Positions 28,811 to 37,875 of a DNA stretch of 64,000 nt are shown piece by piece. The notes below the pieces were generated by a model. It worked only from the letters and a program-made list of their open reading frames with translations. It was not told the DNA's origin and searched no databases. A program made the position numbers and the translations under genes. Source of the DNA: CAYGVT01 sp964353355 (lineage in GTDB: Archaea; Thermoplasmatota; DTKX01; GCA-020343715); the NCBI GenBank assembly GCA_964353355.1, contig CAYGVT010000143.1, positions 1 to 64,000 on the forward strand, read 5' to 3'. Each line of letters begins with the position of its first letter. Position 1 is the stretch's first letter.

Positions 28811-28904
28811 GGTCCTCGCCCTCCTACGTCCTGAGCGCGCCATGGAGGGGTGGCGAGATAAGCCTTCCCGGGGCCGTAGCCAGGATAGGAAAGATACCAT
28901 ACCA

Positions 28905-28922
28905 ATACGTATATATATCGTA
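28905..28922. promoter_or_regulatory. Shared TATA-rich divergent promoter
   Basis: TACGTATATATATCGTA is an imperfect palindrome in the middle of the region between the M29 peptidase (minus) and the surface protein (plus). The same box could serve both directions, with predicted starts near 28887 and 28941. Confidence 0.5.
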
Positions 28923-28965
28923 CGAACGGTTGCGCTGGATGGACCAAAGGTTGGGTGATGGCAAC

Positions 28966-31900
28966 ATGCGAAAGAGCCTTGCACCTGCTATAGCGCTATT
29001 GCTCGTCGTCGTCTCGTTCTCGCCCCTGGCCGCCGCCGCCGCCGCACGGGACGCGGCCAGCGACGCCGACGGCATCGAGCCCGCACCTGCGGGCCCGGCC
29101 TACTATGACGAGGACCGCGCCGTGGATGTGGACACAGAGCAGATCGGCGGCTACACCTGGACGAAGGACATCCGCATCACGCGCAATTCGGCCGAGGACA
29201 TCATGCCGCAGGTCACCGTGGACCAGTTCCACAACTCCCACGTCGTGTGGCAGAGGCAGGGCTACTGGACCAGGACCTACGACAGGACGGGACAGCCGCT
29301 GTCCAAGGAGACGTTCATCACCCCCCACGTGGTCACCGGCTACGGCAGCCCCGACTCGTACCCGCTCGGCCCCCAGGTCGCCATCGACAACAACCAGAAC
29401 ATCCACGTCGTCTGGGACGATGGCTGGCAGAACTGCTTCTACCAGAAGTTCGACGCGGACGCGAACGCCATCTCGTCCGTCATCCACGTCGGTCCCAGCG
29501 ACAACGAGGCCTCGCACGTGCCCGCCGTCGCGGTCGATTCGCTCAACAACTTCATCCACGTCGGCCACGAGGACTACGCCTACCAGTGCGAGGACATCGT
29601 CTACACCAAGTACGACCAGAGCGGCAAGGTCCTCGCGAACGAGATCGCCGTGTCCTCTGCCGTCAGCTCGCACTGCGAGCACAACACGCTCACCACCGAC
29701 ATCAACGGCTACATCCACTTCGGCTTCGGCTCCTCCACGGGCGCGTGGTGGGGTAAGGTCGACCAGAACGGCGTGCTGCGCGGCCAGGCAATCAACGTCA
29801 TGACGGGCCAGTCGTACAAGCTCGTCGACCCTGCCGTCACCCCGAACGGTGACGTGCACTGCGTCTGGGAGGACTCGGGCACCATCTACTACACCCGCAT
29901 GGACAACAACGGCTCCTTCCTCAACCGCGACGTGATCATCTCCAAAAATGGCGTGTCCCCGGGCCCGCCGCGCATCGCGGCGTGCCACGAGGAGAACACG
30001 GTCTACATCGTCTGGCACGACCTGCGCGATGGCAACTCCGAGATCTACTACGCCAAGATGACCGCGGGCAACTACGGGACCACGCCCGAGAACTACCGCC
30101 TCAGCCGCAACTCCGCGGACTCGAAGTACCCACGCATCGCCATCGACCCCGACGACAACGTGCACGTGGTCTGGGGCGACATGCGCGACGGCAACTGGGA
30201 GATCTACTACAAGTTCATGTTCAACTTCAAGCTGGAGCTCGGCGTGGTCAACATCGCCGAGCTGCCCGCGATGTACTACTTCCACCCCAACGAGACGAAG
30301 AAGCTGCACATGTACGTCGAGAACCAGGGCGGGCTGCCCGACGACTACCGCGTCACGCTCACCTACGACGAATGGGCCCCGACCGCGGGCTGGAAGTTCC
30401 TCCTGGACAACACCGAGTTCCGCCGCCTGCCAGGGAACTCGCGGGGCTACCTCAACCTGACGATGACCTCGCCGGCCCTCGCCAACGCGGGGGACAAGAT
30501 CAACGTCACGATCAACGCGCAGTCGCTGTCGTCTAAGTACGAGAACGAGACGCTCAAGTGGATCTCGTTCATCATCGTCGAGAAGGCCGTGACCATGGTC
30601 TGCGCCAAGCCCACCAAGCTCATCGATTCGGGCGGCACGGTCTACTTCAACCTCAACGTCGCGAACATCGGCGACGTCAGGGACTTCTACCGCATCGACT
30701 ACACGCTCGTGCCCGAGAACGCGGGATGGTCCGTCGAGGTGGACAAGCGCAACCTCGACCTAGGCGTCGACGACTCCACCAACTTCACCGTCAAGGTGAC
30801 GGCGCCGGAGGAGGCCAAGGCCAACGAGAACGGCACGGTGTTCATCCGCGTGCAGTCGACGACGGACGCGTCCGTCTACGACGGCAAGCGGCTGCTCGCG
30901 CTCATCAACCCCACCTTCAAGATCGAGATGGAGACGCTCGTGCCCAACAAGTGGGTCGACCCCGGCGGGTCGGTGGACTTCATCATCACCGTGCGCAACG
31001 TGGGCAACATGCAGGGCAAGGTCACAATCTTCGTGACAAGCTCCAACCCCCGCACCGGATGGTCGGGCTCGATAGACCGCGAGACGCTGTTCCTGGCGGG
31101 CGGCGAGCAGCAGCTCGTGAAGCTCACCGTCACCGCCCCGGTGAACGCGCTCGCGGGCTCGCGGCAGGTCGTGACCATCCATGGCGTCTCCGAGGACTTC
31201 TCCTCGAGCGGTGTCGTCGAGGTAAGCGCCCTCGTCAACCGCATCGTCGGCCTGGCGTGGGGGCTGGACCCGACCGAGCTCAGCATAACCCCTGGCACGC
31301 CGGCGACCTTCCTGGTGTCGGTTTCCAACCACGGCAACGGCAACGAGAACGTCGAGCTGGGTTCGTCCCAGGTGCCCACGGGCTGGTACGTGACCTACGA
31401 GATAAACAAAGTCGAGGTGCGCAACGTCGTGCTCATGCCGAAGGAGACCAGAATCGTCTCCGCGGTCGTCAAGACGCCCTACGACGCTCTCGCGGGCCGG
31501 TCCGTGCCCGTCGCGGTGCTGCTCGACGAGGCGGGAACAGCCTACGACGTCCCGCTCGTCACCAAGGTCAGCCAGTACTACGGCGTCGACGTGTCCTCCA
31601 GCATGTACCGCCAGGAGGGCGCGCCGATGAGCATCGTCAACTACCGCGTCACCGTAAAGAACGAAGGGAACGGCGAGGACGTGTTCGCGCTCTCCGTGCT
31701 CAATGTGCCCGACACCTGGAACGCGCTGTACTTCAGCGAGCAGGGCGAGCAGATCACGGAAGTCGTCCTCAAGGCCAACGAGAAGAGGGACGTCGAGCTC
31801 CGGGTGCACATCCCCGAGGGCACGTCCACGACCGCGCCCGTCGAGTTCCACGCGCGTGCGACCTCCTCGGGCGCGGAGTCCGACGACGTGAAGCTGATCC

Positions 31901-32319
31901 TCGAGGTGCGGCTGCCGGACCTCAAGATCCAGTCCATCACCTACAACCCGAACCGCCCGAAGGCGCTGACTCCCGTGCAGATCACCGTGCGCATACAAAA
32001 CGACGGCACGTTCGGGGCGGAGAACATCGTGGTCACGATGCGCGACGGCAGCCGCGAGGTCGGCAGGGAGCTCATCTCCTACGTGACGAAGGACTCGAAC
32101 GCCACGGCCTCGTTCACCTGGGTGCCGGTGTCAGGCAAGCATACGCTCACCTACGACATCCGCAACGACATCCCGGAGCTGTCGATGGACAACAACCAGG
32201 TCGTGAACACGAGGAACGTCGCGGGGAAGAGCACCATACCGGGCCTCTCCGGCGACGCGATGCTCCTCGCCCTGACGGCGGTCGCCATGGCCCTGGCCGC
32301 GAGGCGAGTGCGCAAGTAG
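28966..32319 (+). CDS. Exported propeller-plus-CARDB-like surface protein with PGF-CTERM-like tail
   Basis: The protein (1117 aa from ATG 28966; GGTGATGG is the ribosome binding site) has a signal peptide (about 5-27). A beta-propeller-like section (about 60-420) follows with repeats of the form 'VAIDNNQNIHVVWDDG' and 'IAIDPDDNVHVVWGDMRDG', close to BNR/sialidase-type blades. Residues about 430-1080 are a series of CARDB/NEW3-like beta-sandwich modules ('VYFNLNVANIGDVRDFY', 'VDFIITVRNVGNMQGKV', 'ITVRIQNDGTFGAENIVV'). The tail is STIPGLSGDAMLL, a hydrophobic helix and ARRVRK. No catalytic residues for a sialidase can be pointed out, so a binding or structural role is likelier. Confidence 0.88.
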   Translation: MRKSLAPAIALLLVVVSFSPLAAAAAARDAASDADGIEPAPAGPAYYDEDRAVDVDTEQIGGYTWTKDIRITRNSAEDIMPQVTVDQFHNSHVVWQRQGYWTRTYDRTGQPLSKETFITPHVVTGYGSPDSYPLGPQVAIDNNQNIHVVWDDGWQNCFYQKFDADANAISSVIHVGPSDNEASHVPAVAVDSLNNFIHVGHEDYAYQCEDIVYTKYDQSGKVLANEIAVSSAVSSHCEHNTLTTDINGYIHFGFGSSTGAWWGKVDQNGVLRGQAINVMTGQSYKLVDPAVTPNGDVHCVWEDSGTIYYTRMDNNGSFLNRDVIISKNGVSPGPPRIAACHEENTVYIVWHDLRDGNSEIYYAKMTAGNYGTTPENYRLSRNSADSKYPRIAIDPDDNVHVVWGDMRDGNWEIYYKFMFNFKLELGVVNIAELPAMYYFHPNETKKLHMYVENQGGLPDDYRVTLTYDEWAPTAGWKFLLDNTEFRRLPGNSRGYLNLTMTSPALANAGDKINVTINAQSLSSKYENETLKWISFIIVEKAVTMVCAKPTKLIDSGGTVYFNLNVANIGDVRDFYRIDYTLVPENAGWSVEVDKRNLDLGVDDSTNFTVKVTAPEEAKANENGTVFIRVQSTTDASVYDGKRLLALINPTFKIEMETLVPNKWVDPGGSVDFIITVRNVGNMQGKVTIFVTSSNPRTGWSGSIDRETLFLAGGEQQLVKLTVTAPVNALAGSRQVVTIHGVSEDFSSSGVVEVSALVNRIVGLAWGLDPTELSITPGTPATFLVSVSNHGNGNENVELGSSQVPTGWYVTYEINKVEVRNVVLMPKETRIVSAVVKTPYDALAGRSVPVAVLLDEAGTAYDVPLVTKVSQYYGVDVSSSMYRQEGAPMSIVNYRVTVKNEGNGEDVFALSVLNVPDTWNALYFSEQGEQITEVVLKANEKRDVELRVHIPEGTSTTAPVEFHARATSSGAESDDVKLILEVRLPDLKIQSITYNPNRPKALTPVQITVRIQNDGTFGAENIVVTMRDGSREVGRELISYVTKDSNATASFTWVPVSGKHTLTYDIRNDIPELSMDNNQVVNTRNVAGKSTIPGLSGDAMLLALTAVAMALAARRVRK

Positions 32320-32432
32320 GCCACGGAACGCACCCGCGACAGGCGGTCCGGGCCCCCACGGCAGCGCGAGCGATGTCGCGAGAGGGGGGCAATCGATTGT
32401 GCCGCACGGGCGGCCCTGGTCGCGACCACGGC

Positions 32433-33050
32433 TCACCTGGCCAGCGCGGCGTCCACGCCTGCCAGCGCGGCGGCGAGCGACGCCTCGCCCGCGCGCCTCA
32501 GGTCCCCGGCCACGGCAGCGCGGGACGCGACGAAGTCCGCGTCCTTGATGGCGGCCAGGTTGATGGCGACGTTGTAGAGCGCCCCGTTGAGGGCCGCGTG
32601 GAGGAACCGCGCGCCGCACCCGGCGTCGGTGACCGCGTTGGGGTTGCCCTTGCTCGCGACCATGGGGGCGAGCGAGAGCGCGCGCGAGCACGCGCGCGCC
32701 ACGTCGAGCGGGACGTCGGTGGCGGCCTTCAGGGCCGCCTGCATCGCGGCCGTTCGGGCCTCCTTCTCGGCCTCTGTCCCCTTGGGCATCCCGAGCGCCC
32801 TCGACACGCCGTCGTAGGCGGCCGAGTCGCTGTCCACGCACGCGAGCAGGGCCGCGCGGAGGCCCCGGAGCTCCAGGGAGGCGGCGCGCAGCGCGCCCTC
32901 AGCCTCCCTGTAGCGCTCCTTGCCGACCGTGAGCGCGCACACCATCTCGAGCAGCGCCGCGCCCACGGCCCCGACGGCCGCGCTCGCGCTCCCCCCGCCG
33001 GGCGCGGGGGCCTCTGAGGCGAGCTCGGATGTGAACGCGTCGAGGGGCAT
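32433..33050 (-). CDS. Methenyltetrahydrofolate cyclohydrolase / formimino-THF cyclodeaminase family (FchA-like)
   Basis: This 205-residue helical protein begins MPLDAFTSELASEAPAPGGG, the glycine-rich entry of the FTCD C-terminal domain and FchA family, and contains ASKGNPNAVTDAGCGARFLH (about 130-149), its most conserved stretch. Members convert 5-formimino-THF to 5,10-methenyl-THF or hydrolyse methenyl-THF. It lies 16 bp downstream of a glutamate formiminotransferase gene on the same strand, so the pair corresponds to the two halves of eukaryotic FTCD and probably channels one-carbon units from formiminoglutamate. No histidine-degradation genes are adjacent. Confidence 0.9.
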   Translation of the reverse strand: MPLDAFTSELASEAPAPGGGSASAAVGAVGAALLEMVCALTVGKERYREAEGALRAASLELRGLRAALLACVDSDSAAYDGVSRALGMPKGTEAEKEARTAAMQAALKAATDVPLDVARACSRALSLAPMVASKGNPNAVTDAGCGARFLHAALNGALYNVAINLAAIKDADFVASRAAVAGDLRRAGEASLAAALAGVDAALAR

Positions 33051-33066
33051 GTCGTGGAGCAGCCGC

Positions 33067-33966
33067 TCACCCCCAGATGCGCCTCTCGAGGACCTGGTCG
33101 CCCCTGAAGCCCTCGAGCTGCAGGTACCAGCCCGCAGTCTCCACGAGCGCCTCGAGGGGCACGAGCCCCACGACCTCGGCGCCCACCACGGGCACGCCGT
33201 AGCGCGCGGCCTCCCGCTTGACGGCCTCGAACACGCGGTAGATGGGGCTGCGGGTGTGGTCCACGAGGTTCATCGACACCTGCACGATGCCGCGTTCCTT
33301 GAGCTCGAAGCCCAGGGCCTTGACGTACCGGAAGCCGCCCGTCTGGTGGCGCACCGCCCTGGCGATGTTCTTCGCCACATTGATATCGGAGGTGCCGAGG
33401 TTGACGTTGAAGGCCACCAGGGGTGGCCGCGCCCCCACCACGGTCGCGCCCGCCGTCGGGTGGATGCGCTCGGGGCCGAAGTCCGGCCTCATGAGGGGGT
33501 CGGTGCCGATGCGCTCCCGGAGGCCCTCGAACTCGCCCTTCCGGATGTCGGCCAGGTTCTCGCGCTCGGGCCGCGTCGCGGACCGCTCGTAAAGGAACAC
33601 CGGTATGCCCAGCACCTCCCCGATGCGCCTGCCCACCTCCCTGCTGAGCTCGACGCACTGCTCCATCGTCACGTCGGACACGGGCACGAACGGCATCACG
33701 TCCGTGGCGCCCATCCGGGGGTGCTCCCCCTTGTGGCGCGTGAGGTCGATGAGCTCGCTGGCCTTGCGGCACGCCCTGAAGGCGGCCTCGCCCACCGCGG
33801 CGCGGGGCCCCACGTAGGAGACGACCACGCGGTTGTGGTCCACGTCGGGCTTCGCGTCGAGGAACTTGACGCCCTCGACGGATTTGATCTCACCGACGAT
33901 GGCGTCGATGACCTCCTGCCGCCTGCCCTCGCTGAAGTTGGGCACGCACCACACGACCTCTGCCAT
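33067..33966 (-). CDS. Glutamate formiminotransferase
   Basis: The 299-residue protein starts MAEVVWCVPNFSEGRRQEVI, the hallmark of the family, with GAAVG-like VGEAAFRACRKASELIDLTR, HKGEHPRMGATDVMPFVPV (folate and substrate site, catalytic His) and NLGTSDINVAKNIARAVR. It transfers the formimino group between formiminoglutamate and tetrahydrofolate. The start at 33966 is set by CAGGAGGTC eleven bases upstream; a GATATATC box near 34037-34044 gives a leader of about 47 nt. It forms an operon with the cyclodeaminase-family gene downstream. Confidence 0.93.
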   Translation of the reverse strand: MAEVVWCVPNFSEGRRQEVIDAIVGEIKSVEGVKFLDAKPDVDHNRVVVSYVGPRAAVGEAAFRACRKASELIDLTRHKGEHPRMGATDVMPFVPVSDVTMEQCVELSREVGRRIGEVLGIPVFLYERSATRPERENLADIRKGEFEGLRERIGTDPLMRPDFGPERIHPTAGATVVGARPPLVAFNVNLGTSDINVAKNIARAVRHQTGGFRYVKALGFELKERGIVQVSMNLVDHTRSPIYRVFEAVKREAARYGVPVVGAEVVGLVPLEALVETAGWYLQLEGFRGDQVLERRIWG

Positions 33967-34102
33967 CCCGTCGACCTCCTGGCTGCCGCGGCCGCGGGGA
34001 CGTCCCCGCGGACGTCGCTTGAGCACGGTTTATCATGATATATCTTGCGGCCTCCGTGCGGCGGCCGGGCATGCGGGTGCCCTGGCGCCGTAAGGTCGCG
34101 GC

Positions 34103-35275
34103 TCAGGCCTCGCCGAGGGCCTCCCTGTAGAGGGCCTCGACCCTATCCACCGTGCGCGACCATGTGCAGTCGGCTAGCACGTGCTCCCGGGCCACGCGCC
34201 CCATCTCGCGCCTGCGCGCGTCGTCGCGGAGCAGGCGTAGCATCGCATCGCGCCATGCTGGCCGGTCCCCGTAGGGCAGGACGAGCCCGGTCCGGCCGTC
34301 CTCGACGACCTCCTGTGGCCCGCCCCTGTCCGAGACCAGGCACAGCGTGCCGCACGCCATCGCGTCCAGCAGGACCAGCCCGAACGCCTCCCACTCCGAC
34401 GGGAGCACGAACAGGTCCGCGGCCGCGTAGGCAGCGAGCACGTCGCGCTCCGGCAGGAAGCCCTCGAACCGGACGCTCGCCTCGACCCCGACCTCCCGCG
34501 CGCGGGCCCTCCAGGCCGCCCCCGCGCCGTCGTCTGGCCCCACGATGGCGAGCGAGAGCCTGGGGTGCTCCTTGAGGAGCTCCGGCATCACGTCGATGAC
34601 GAGCTCGAGGCGCTTGTTCTGCGCGAGGCGGCCCACGTAGAGCAGCATGGGGCCCGAGATGCCCCTCGCGTCCAGGAACGCCTGGCCGTCCGGCAGCTCG
34701 CGGAACTTCTCGGGGTCGATGCCGTTCGGGATGACCGTGACCTTGTCAAGGTCCCGGATGTGGTGCGCCATCGAGTCCAGCTCTGCGCGCGAGTTGGCGA
34801 TGACGCGGTCGGCCTGGTCGAACGTCCACGCGGCCACCTCGGCGTCGTAGACGCGCCTCAGCATCTGCCGCACGGGGCCGCCCTGCATCGTCTCGGCCGG
34901 GTGGAAGTGCGGTGTGAACACGAGCGGGTCGGGCCGCAGCCGCCTGCGCAGGGCCATGAGGTTGGTGTGGAAGTAGCCGAAGGAGTGGCAGTGCACGATG
35001 TCCGCCTCGCGGCGCAGCGCCTCCAGCTGGCCCGGCATGATGGGGTAGTGCACCACCTCGCCGCACATGTAGGCGCGCTTCCGGTGCACGTGGACGCCAT
35101 CCACGAGGGGATAGGGACCGTCGAGCCGCTCGAAAGGGTGCTCGCGGTAGATGTCCGAGGTGTACACGTCCACCTCGTGCCCCCTCCGCACGAGCTCGCT
35201 CGCGATCCTGTGCGCGTGCGTCTCCGCCCCGCCGGGCGCGGGGGGGTAGCGGATGGCCGCGACGAGCACCCTCAT
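34103..35275 (-). CDS. GT4-family glycosyltransferase
   Basis: This 390-residue enzyme has a two-domain GT-B fold. The N-terminal domain starts MRVLVAAIRYPPAPGGAETH with the nucleotide-sugar family loop, and the C-terminal domain has VIPNGIDPEKF, LLYVGRLAQNKRLELVIDVM and the retaining-type E-x7-E motif in LPSEWEAFGLVLLDAMACG. It would transfer a sugar from a nucleotide donor to a lipid or protein acceptor in envelope or glycoprotein synthesis. Its ATG overlaps the stop of the upstream dCTP-deaminase/YkgJ fusion gene (ATGA). Donor and acceptor cannot be read from sequence. Confidence 0.92.
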   Translation of the reverse strand: MRVLVAAIRYPPAPGGAETHAHRIASELVRRGHEVDVYTSDIYREHPFERLDGPYPLVDGVHVHRKRAYMCGEVVHYPIMPGQLEALRREADIVHCHSFGYFHTNLMALRRRLRPDPLVFTPHFHPAETMQGGPVRQMLRRVYDAEVAAWTFDQADRVIANSRAELDSMAHHIRDLDKVTVIPNGIDPEKFRELPDGQAFLDARGISGPMLLYVGRLAQNKRLELVIDVMPELLKEHPRLSLAIVGPDDGAGAAWRARAREVGVEASVRFEGFLPERDVLAAYAAADLFVLPSEWEAFGLVLLDAMACGTLCLVSDRGGPQEVVEDGRTGLVLPYGDRPAWRDAMLRLLRDDARRREMGRVAREHVLADCTWSRTVDRVEALYREALGEA

Positions 35276-36324
35276 CGACGCGCCACCCTCCCCCTGCCGC
35301 CGCCGGCCTTGGAGGCCCTCGAGCGCCGCAGCCGCTCCCGCTCGATGCGGACCAGTAGCGTCCGCACGCGGTCCTCGTCACGGCGCGAGTGCTCGACCCC
35401 CTCGGCGTGTGGACATACCGAGTCCACGAGGACCTCGCCCGAGACCTCGTCCAGGACCATCGGGTAGAGGGTGCAGCCCTCCGGCCTGCCCTGGTAGGCC
35501 ACGCACCTGCCGTCGGGCCCGAGCAGCGCGCACCGGCCCTCCGTGTTGCGCATGTGCAGCCCTCCGTCCGGCCCCGTGACGGAGACCTCATCGGGCCCGT
35601 GGCCCAGCGCGCGCAGCCGCTCGAGGTCGTCCTCCGTGAGCGGCATCTCCGTGTCCAGGCAGCAGGCGTGGCAGTCCCTATCGATGCACGGCGCCCTCAC
35701 CATCGACGGGGGGACGCCGGTCGGGCCGGTCGGTCCGGTCGGGCCGGTCGGTCCGGTCGGCCGCGCGCCCTTGGCGGTCGCCTGGCCCCCGGCGGCCGCA
35801 CCCCCGGGCGCGAGCGTCACACCCCGCTGGTGCTGGTAGTGACCGGAGCGCTCGCCGTAGGTCGCGGCCGCGCCGGAGGTGAGGGGCTCGACGACGAGCT
35901 GCGCGAAGGTCGCGCCCACGGGCAGCTCCAGCTCGGCCTCGGAGGCGTTGTGGGCCGCGAGCGTGAGCGTGCCGTCGAACCCCGCGTCCACGCGGCCGAA
36001 GGAGGCGAGCACGCCCCTGCGGGCCCAGGTCGTGCGCAGCCAGAGCTGCCCCGCGAGGGTGGCGCCCAGCCGCACGCGCTCCTGCGTCGACACGGCGAAC
36101 CGCGCGCGCGGGGGCACGCGGGCCGTGCCCTCGGTGCACCTGGTGCCCCTGTCCGGCAGCGCGACCTCGGCTATGCCCAGGTCGTAGCCGTTGGGCGTGA
36201 GCCGCCGCTCGTCGAGGGGCTCGATGGCGAGCTCGCCCCTGGCGATGGCCGCGAGGATGTCCCTGTCGGAGAGGACCGTCACGCCGAATCGCACCGTCCG
36301 GGCCCGACCGGCGGATGCCAGCAT
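35272..36324 (-). CDS. dCTP deaminase-like domain fused to a YkgJ cysteine-cluster domain
   Basis: Residues about 15-165 are dCTP-deaminase/dUTPase-like: VLSDRDILAAIARGELAIEP at the start, RTTWARRGVLASFGRVDAGF in place of the usual RSSLAR...DPGF, and LPVGATFAQLVVEPL. A collagen-like PTGPTGPTGPTG linker (about 188-200) follows. Residues about 208-330 hold a YkgJ-type domain, CIDRDCHACCLDTEMPLTEDD with later cysteines (RCAL, RCVAY, GCTLYP, CPH), which binds zinc or iron. The deaminase half would make dUTP from dCTP. The ATG at 36324 is used; GTG 36282 or 36294 would start closer to the family N-terminus. The gene overlaps the glycosyltransferase by four bases. Confidence 0.82.
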   Translation of the reverse strand: MLASAGRARTVRFGVTVLSDRDILAAIARGELAIEPLDERRLTPNGYDLGIAEVALPDRGTRCTEGTARVPPRARFAVSTQERVRLGATLAGQLWLRTTWARRGVLASFGRVDAGFDGTLTLAAHNASEAELELPVGATFAQLVVEPLTSGAAATYGERSGHYQHQRGVTLAPGGAAAGGQATAKGARPTGPTGPTGPTGPTGVPPSMVRAPCIDRDCHACCLDTEMPLTEDDLERLRALGHGPDEVSVTGPDGGLHMRNTEGRCALLGPDGRCVAYQGRPEGCTLYPMVLDEVSGEVLVDSVCPHAEGVEHSRRDEDRVRTLLVRIERERLRRSRASKAGGGRGRVARR

Positions 36325-36423
36325 GGCATCTCGCCTGGGCCCACCCTCGGGAAGAGCCTGTCCCCATTTCTAGATTTCCCTTCATCTAGCCAGGTTGCCG
36401 CGCGGGACGACCAGGACGGCAAG

Positions 36424-36560
36424 GCTTATGTACGGAATCCGCGGTTCAGGGCCCCGATGGACGCCCCGGCGTCGCCGGGCATCGCCCCCGTTGCGGGGCG
36501 TGCTGGCGCGCGCGGGGCAAACGCCCCGGACCGGTCCGGGAGCCATCACACCTAGGTGAT
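36424..36560 (+). promoter_or_regulatory. asnA promoter and structured leader
   Basis: A TATA-like GCTTATG (36424-36430) predicts a start near 36453 and so a leader of about 110 nt. It holds CGCCCC/GGGGCG (36483-36500), CGGGGC-AAAC-GCCCCG (36513-36528) and a perfect 16-nt palindrome CCCGGACCGGTCCGGG (36525-36540) that shares four bases with the previous stem. ATCAC (36545-36549) can pair with GTGAT (36556-36560), which is part of the AGGTGAT ribosome binding site of asnA. Alternative folding could therefore expose or hide the site. Confidence 0.45.
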
Positions 36561-36564
36561 ATAC

Positions 36565-37701
36565 ATGGCAGCGTACGACAAGAAGGCTGACCTGGCGGGA
36601 CCTGGCATCGGTACGTACGAGATGGTGGAGAGCGTCCTCCCCAACGACTACGTCCCCCTCCTGGACCCCAAGAGAAGGCAGATGGCCCTCAGGGCCGTGA
36701 AGGACTACATCGAGAGGGGGCTCTGCAAGGAGCTCAACCTGATCCGCGTCGAGGTCCCGCTCATCGTGTCGATCGAGAGCGGCGTTAATGACGACCTCGA
36801 CCGCGACGGCTCGCGCACGCCCGTCGGGTTCCACATCAACAACGACTACAACAAGAATCCCATCGACGCGCAGGTCGTCCAGGCGGCGACCAAGTGGAAG
36901 CGCATGGCGCTCGCCCAGTTCAACTTGAAGGTCGGCGAGGGCCTCTACACGGACATGCGCGCGGTGAGGAAGGACTACTTCCTCGACCACGACCACTCGG
37001 CCTACGTCGACCAGTGGGACTGGGAGCGCACCATAACGGCGGATGATCGCAACCTGAAGTACCTGAAGTGGACCGTCAACAAGCTGTGGAAGGTCATCAA
37101 GGGCGCCGACGTGATGGTCCGCAAGAAGTTCCCCGAGCTCGAGACGGACAAATACCCGGAGATCCCGAAGAAGCTCGAGTTCTTCCACGCCGAGGAGATC
37201 CTGGACATGTACCCGACGATGCCGCGCAAGCAGCGCGAGACGACGCTCGTCAAGGAGCACCCGGCTGTGTTCATAATCGGCATCGGCTGGACCCTCGAGG
37301 ATGGCTACCCCCACGAGATGCGCGCGGCGGACTACGACGACTGGGTCACGCCGACCATCAAGAAGAGGGGCAAGCTCATGCACGGCCTCAACGGCGATAT
37401 CCTGGTCTACAACCCCGTGACCAAGCGCCGCCACGAGCTGAGCTCGATGGGCATCCGCGTGACCAAGGAGACGCTCGTGGAGCAGCTCAAGGCGACCAAG
37501 CAGGAGCACTTCCTGACTCGGCCCTACCACCAGGCCATCATGAACGACCGCATCCCGCTCAGCATCGGCGGCGGCATCGGCCAGTCGCGCACCTACCAGT
37601 ACCTCCTGAGGGGCGCGGCGCTGGGCGAGTTCTCGGTGACCGTCTGGCCCAAGGTCCTGCGCGACATCTGCGCGAAGCGGAACATCCACCTGCTCGAGTG
37701 A
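36565..37701 (+). CDS. asnA: Aspartate-ammonia ligase (asparagine synthetase A)
   Basis: This 378-residue class-II-synthetase-fold enzyme makes asparagine from aspartate, ammonia and ATP. Family signatures are VEVPLIVSIESGVNDDL, ATKWKRMALAQFNLKVGEGL, YVDQWDWER, HPAVFIIGIGWTLEDGYPHE, RAADYDDWVTP, LNGDILVYNP, ELSSMGIRV and the C-terminal IGGGIGQSRTYQYLL motif 3 with its arginine. It is about 45 residues longer than the E. coli enzyme, with extra sequence at the N-terminus and near residue 190. ATG 36565 is preceded at five bases by AGGTGAT, a strong ribosome binding site, after a structured leader. It is followed by a hairpin terminator and appears monocistronic. Confidence 0.96.
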   Translation: MAAYDKKADLAGPGIGTYEMVESVLPNDYVPLLDPKRRQMALRAVKDYIERGLCKELNLIRVEVPLIVSIESGVNDDLDRDGSRTPVGFHINNDYNKNPIDAQVVQAATKWKRMALAQFNLKVGEGLYTDMRAVRKDYFLDHDHSAYVDQWDWERTITADDRNLKYLKWTVNKLWKVIKGADVMVRKKFPELETDKYPEIPKKLEFFHAEEILDMYPTMPRKQRETTLVKEHPAVFIIGIGWTLEDGYPHEMRAADYDDWVTPTIKKRGKLMHGLNGDILVYNPVTKRRHELSSMGIRVTKETLVEQLKATKQEHFLTRPYHQAIMNDRIPLSIGGGIGQSRTYQYLLRGAALGEFSVTVWPKVLRDICAKRNIHLLE

Positions 37702-37733
37702 GCGGGACCGGCGGTCCGCGTCGCGGACGAGGC

Positions 37734-37757
37734 GGCCGCCCGGACCCCCGGGCGGCC
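37734..37757 (+). terminator. Terminator hairpin after asnA
   Basis: GGCCGCCCGG, loop ACCC and CCGGGCGGCC form a perfect 10-bp stem 33 nt after the asnA stop, followed by a pyrimidine tract CTCCCTCCCTCTTCCC. Confidence 0.6.
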
Positions 37758-37875
37758 CTCCCTCCCTCTTCCCATCGCACGAGCGCGAGCCAGGCCCAAG
37801 CCGGCGCGGTCCGCGGGGGCGCCCGCCGTGCGCACATGCCTCATCCGACCCAAAGGCTCATAGCCGCGCGGCCCG

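Noticed and set aside
28930..28965. Longer start of the propeller protein at 28930
   Set aside because: ATG 28966 has a GGTGATGG site and begins a clear signal peptide; the longer form would place hydrophilic residues first.
30558..33017. Large plus-strand open frame overlapping the propeller protein and the cyclodeaminase genes
   Set aside because: It is Arg/Gly-rich, spans several real genes and has no family features.
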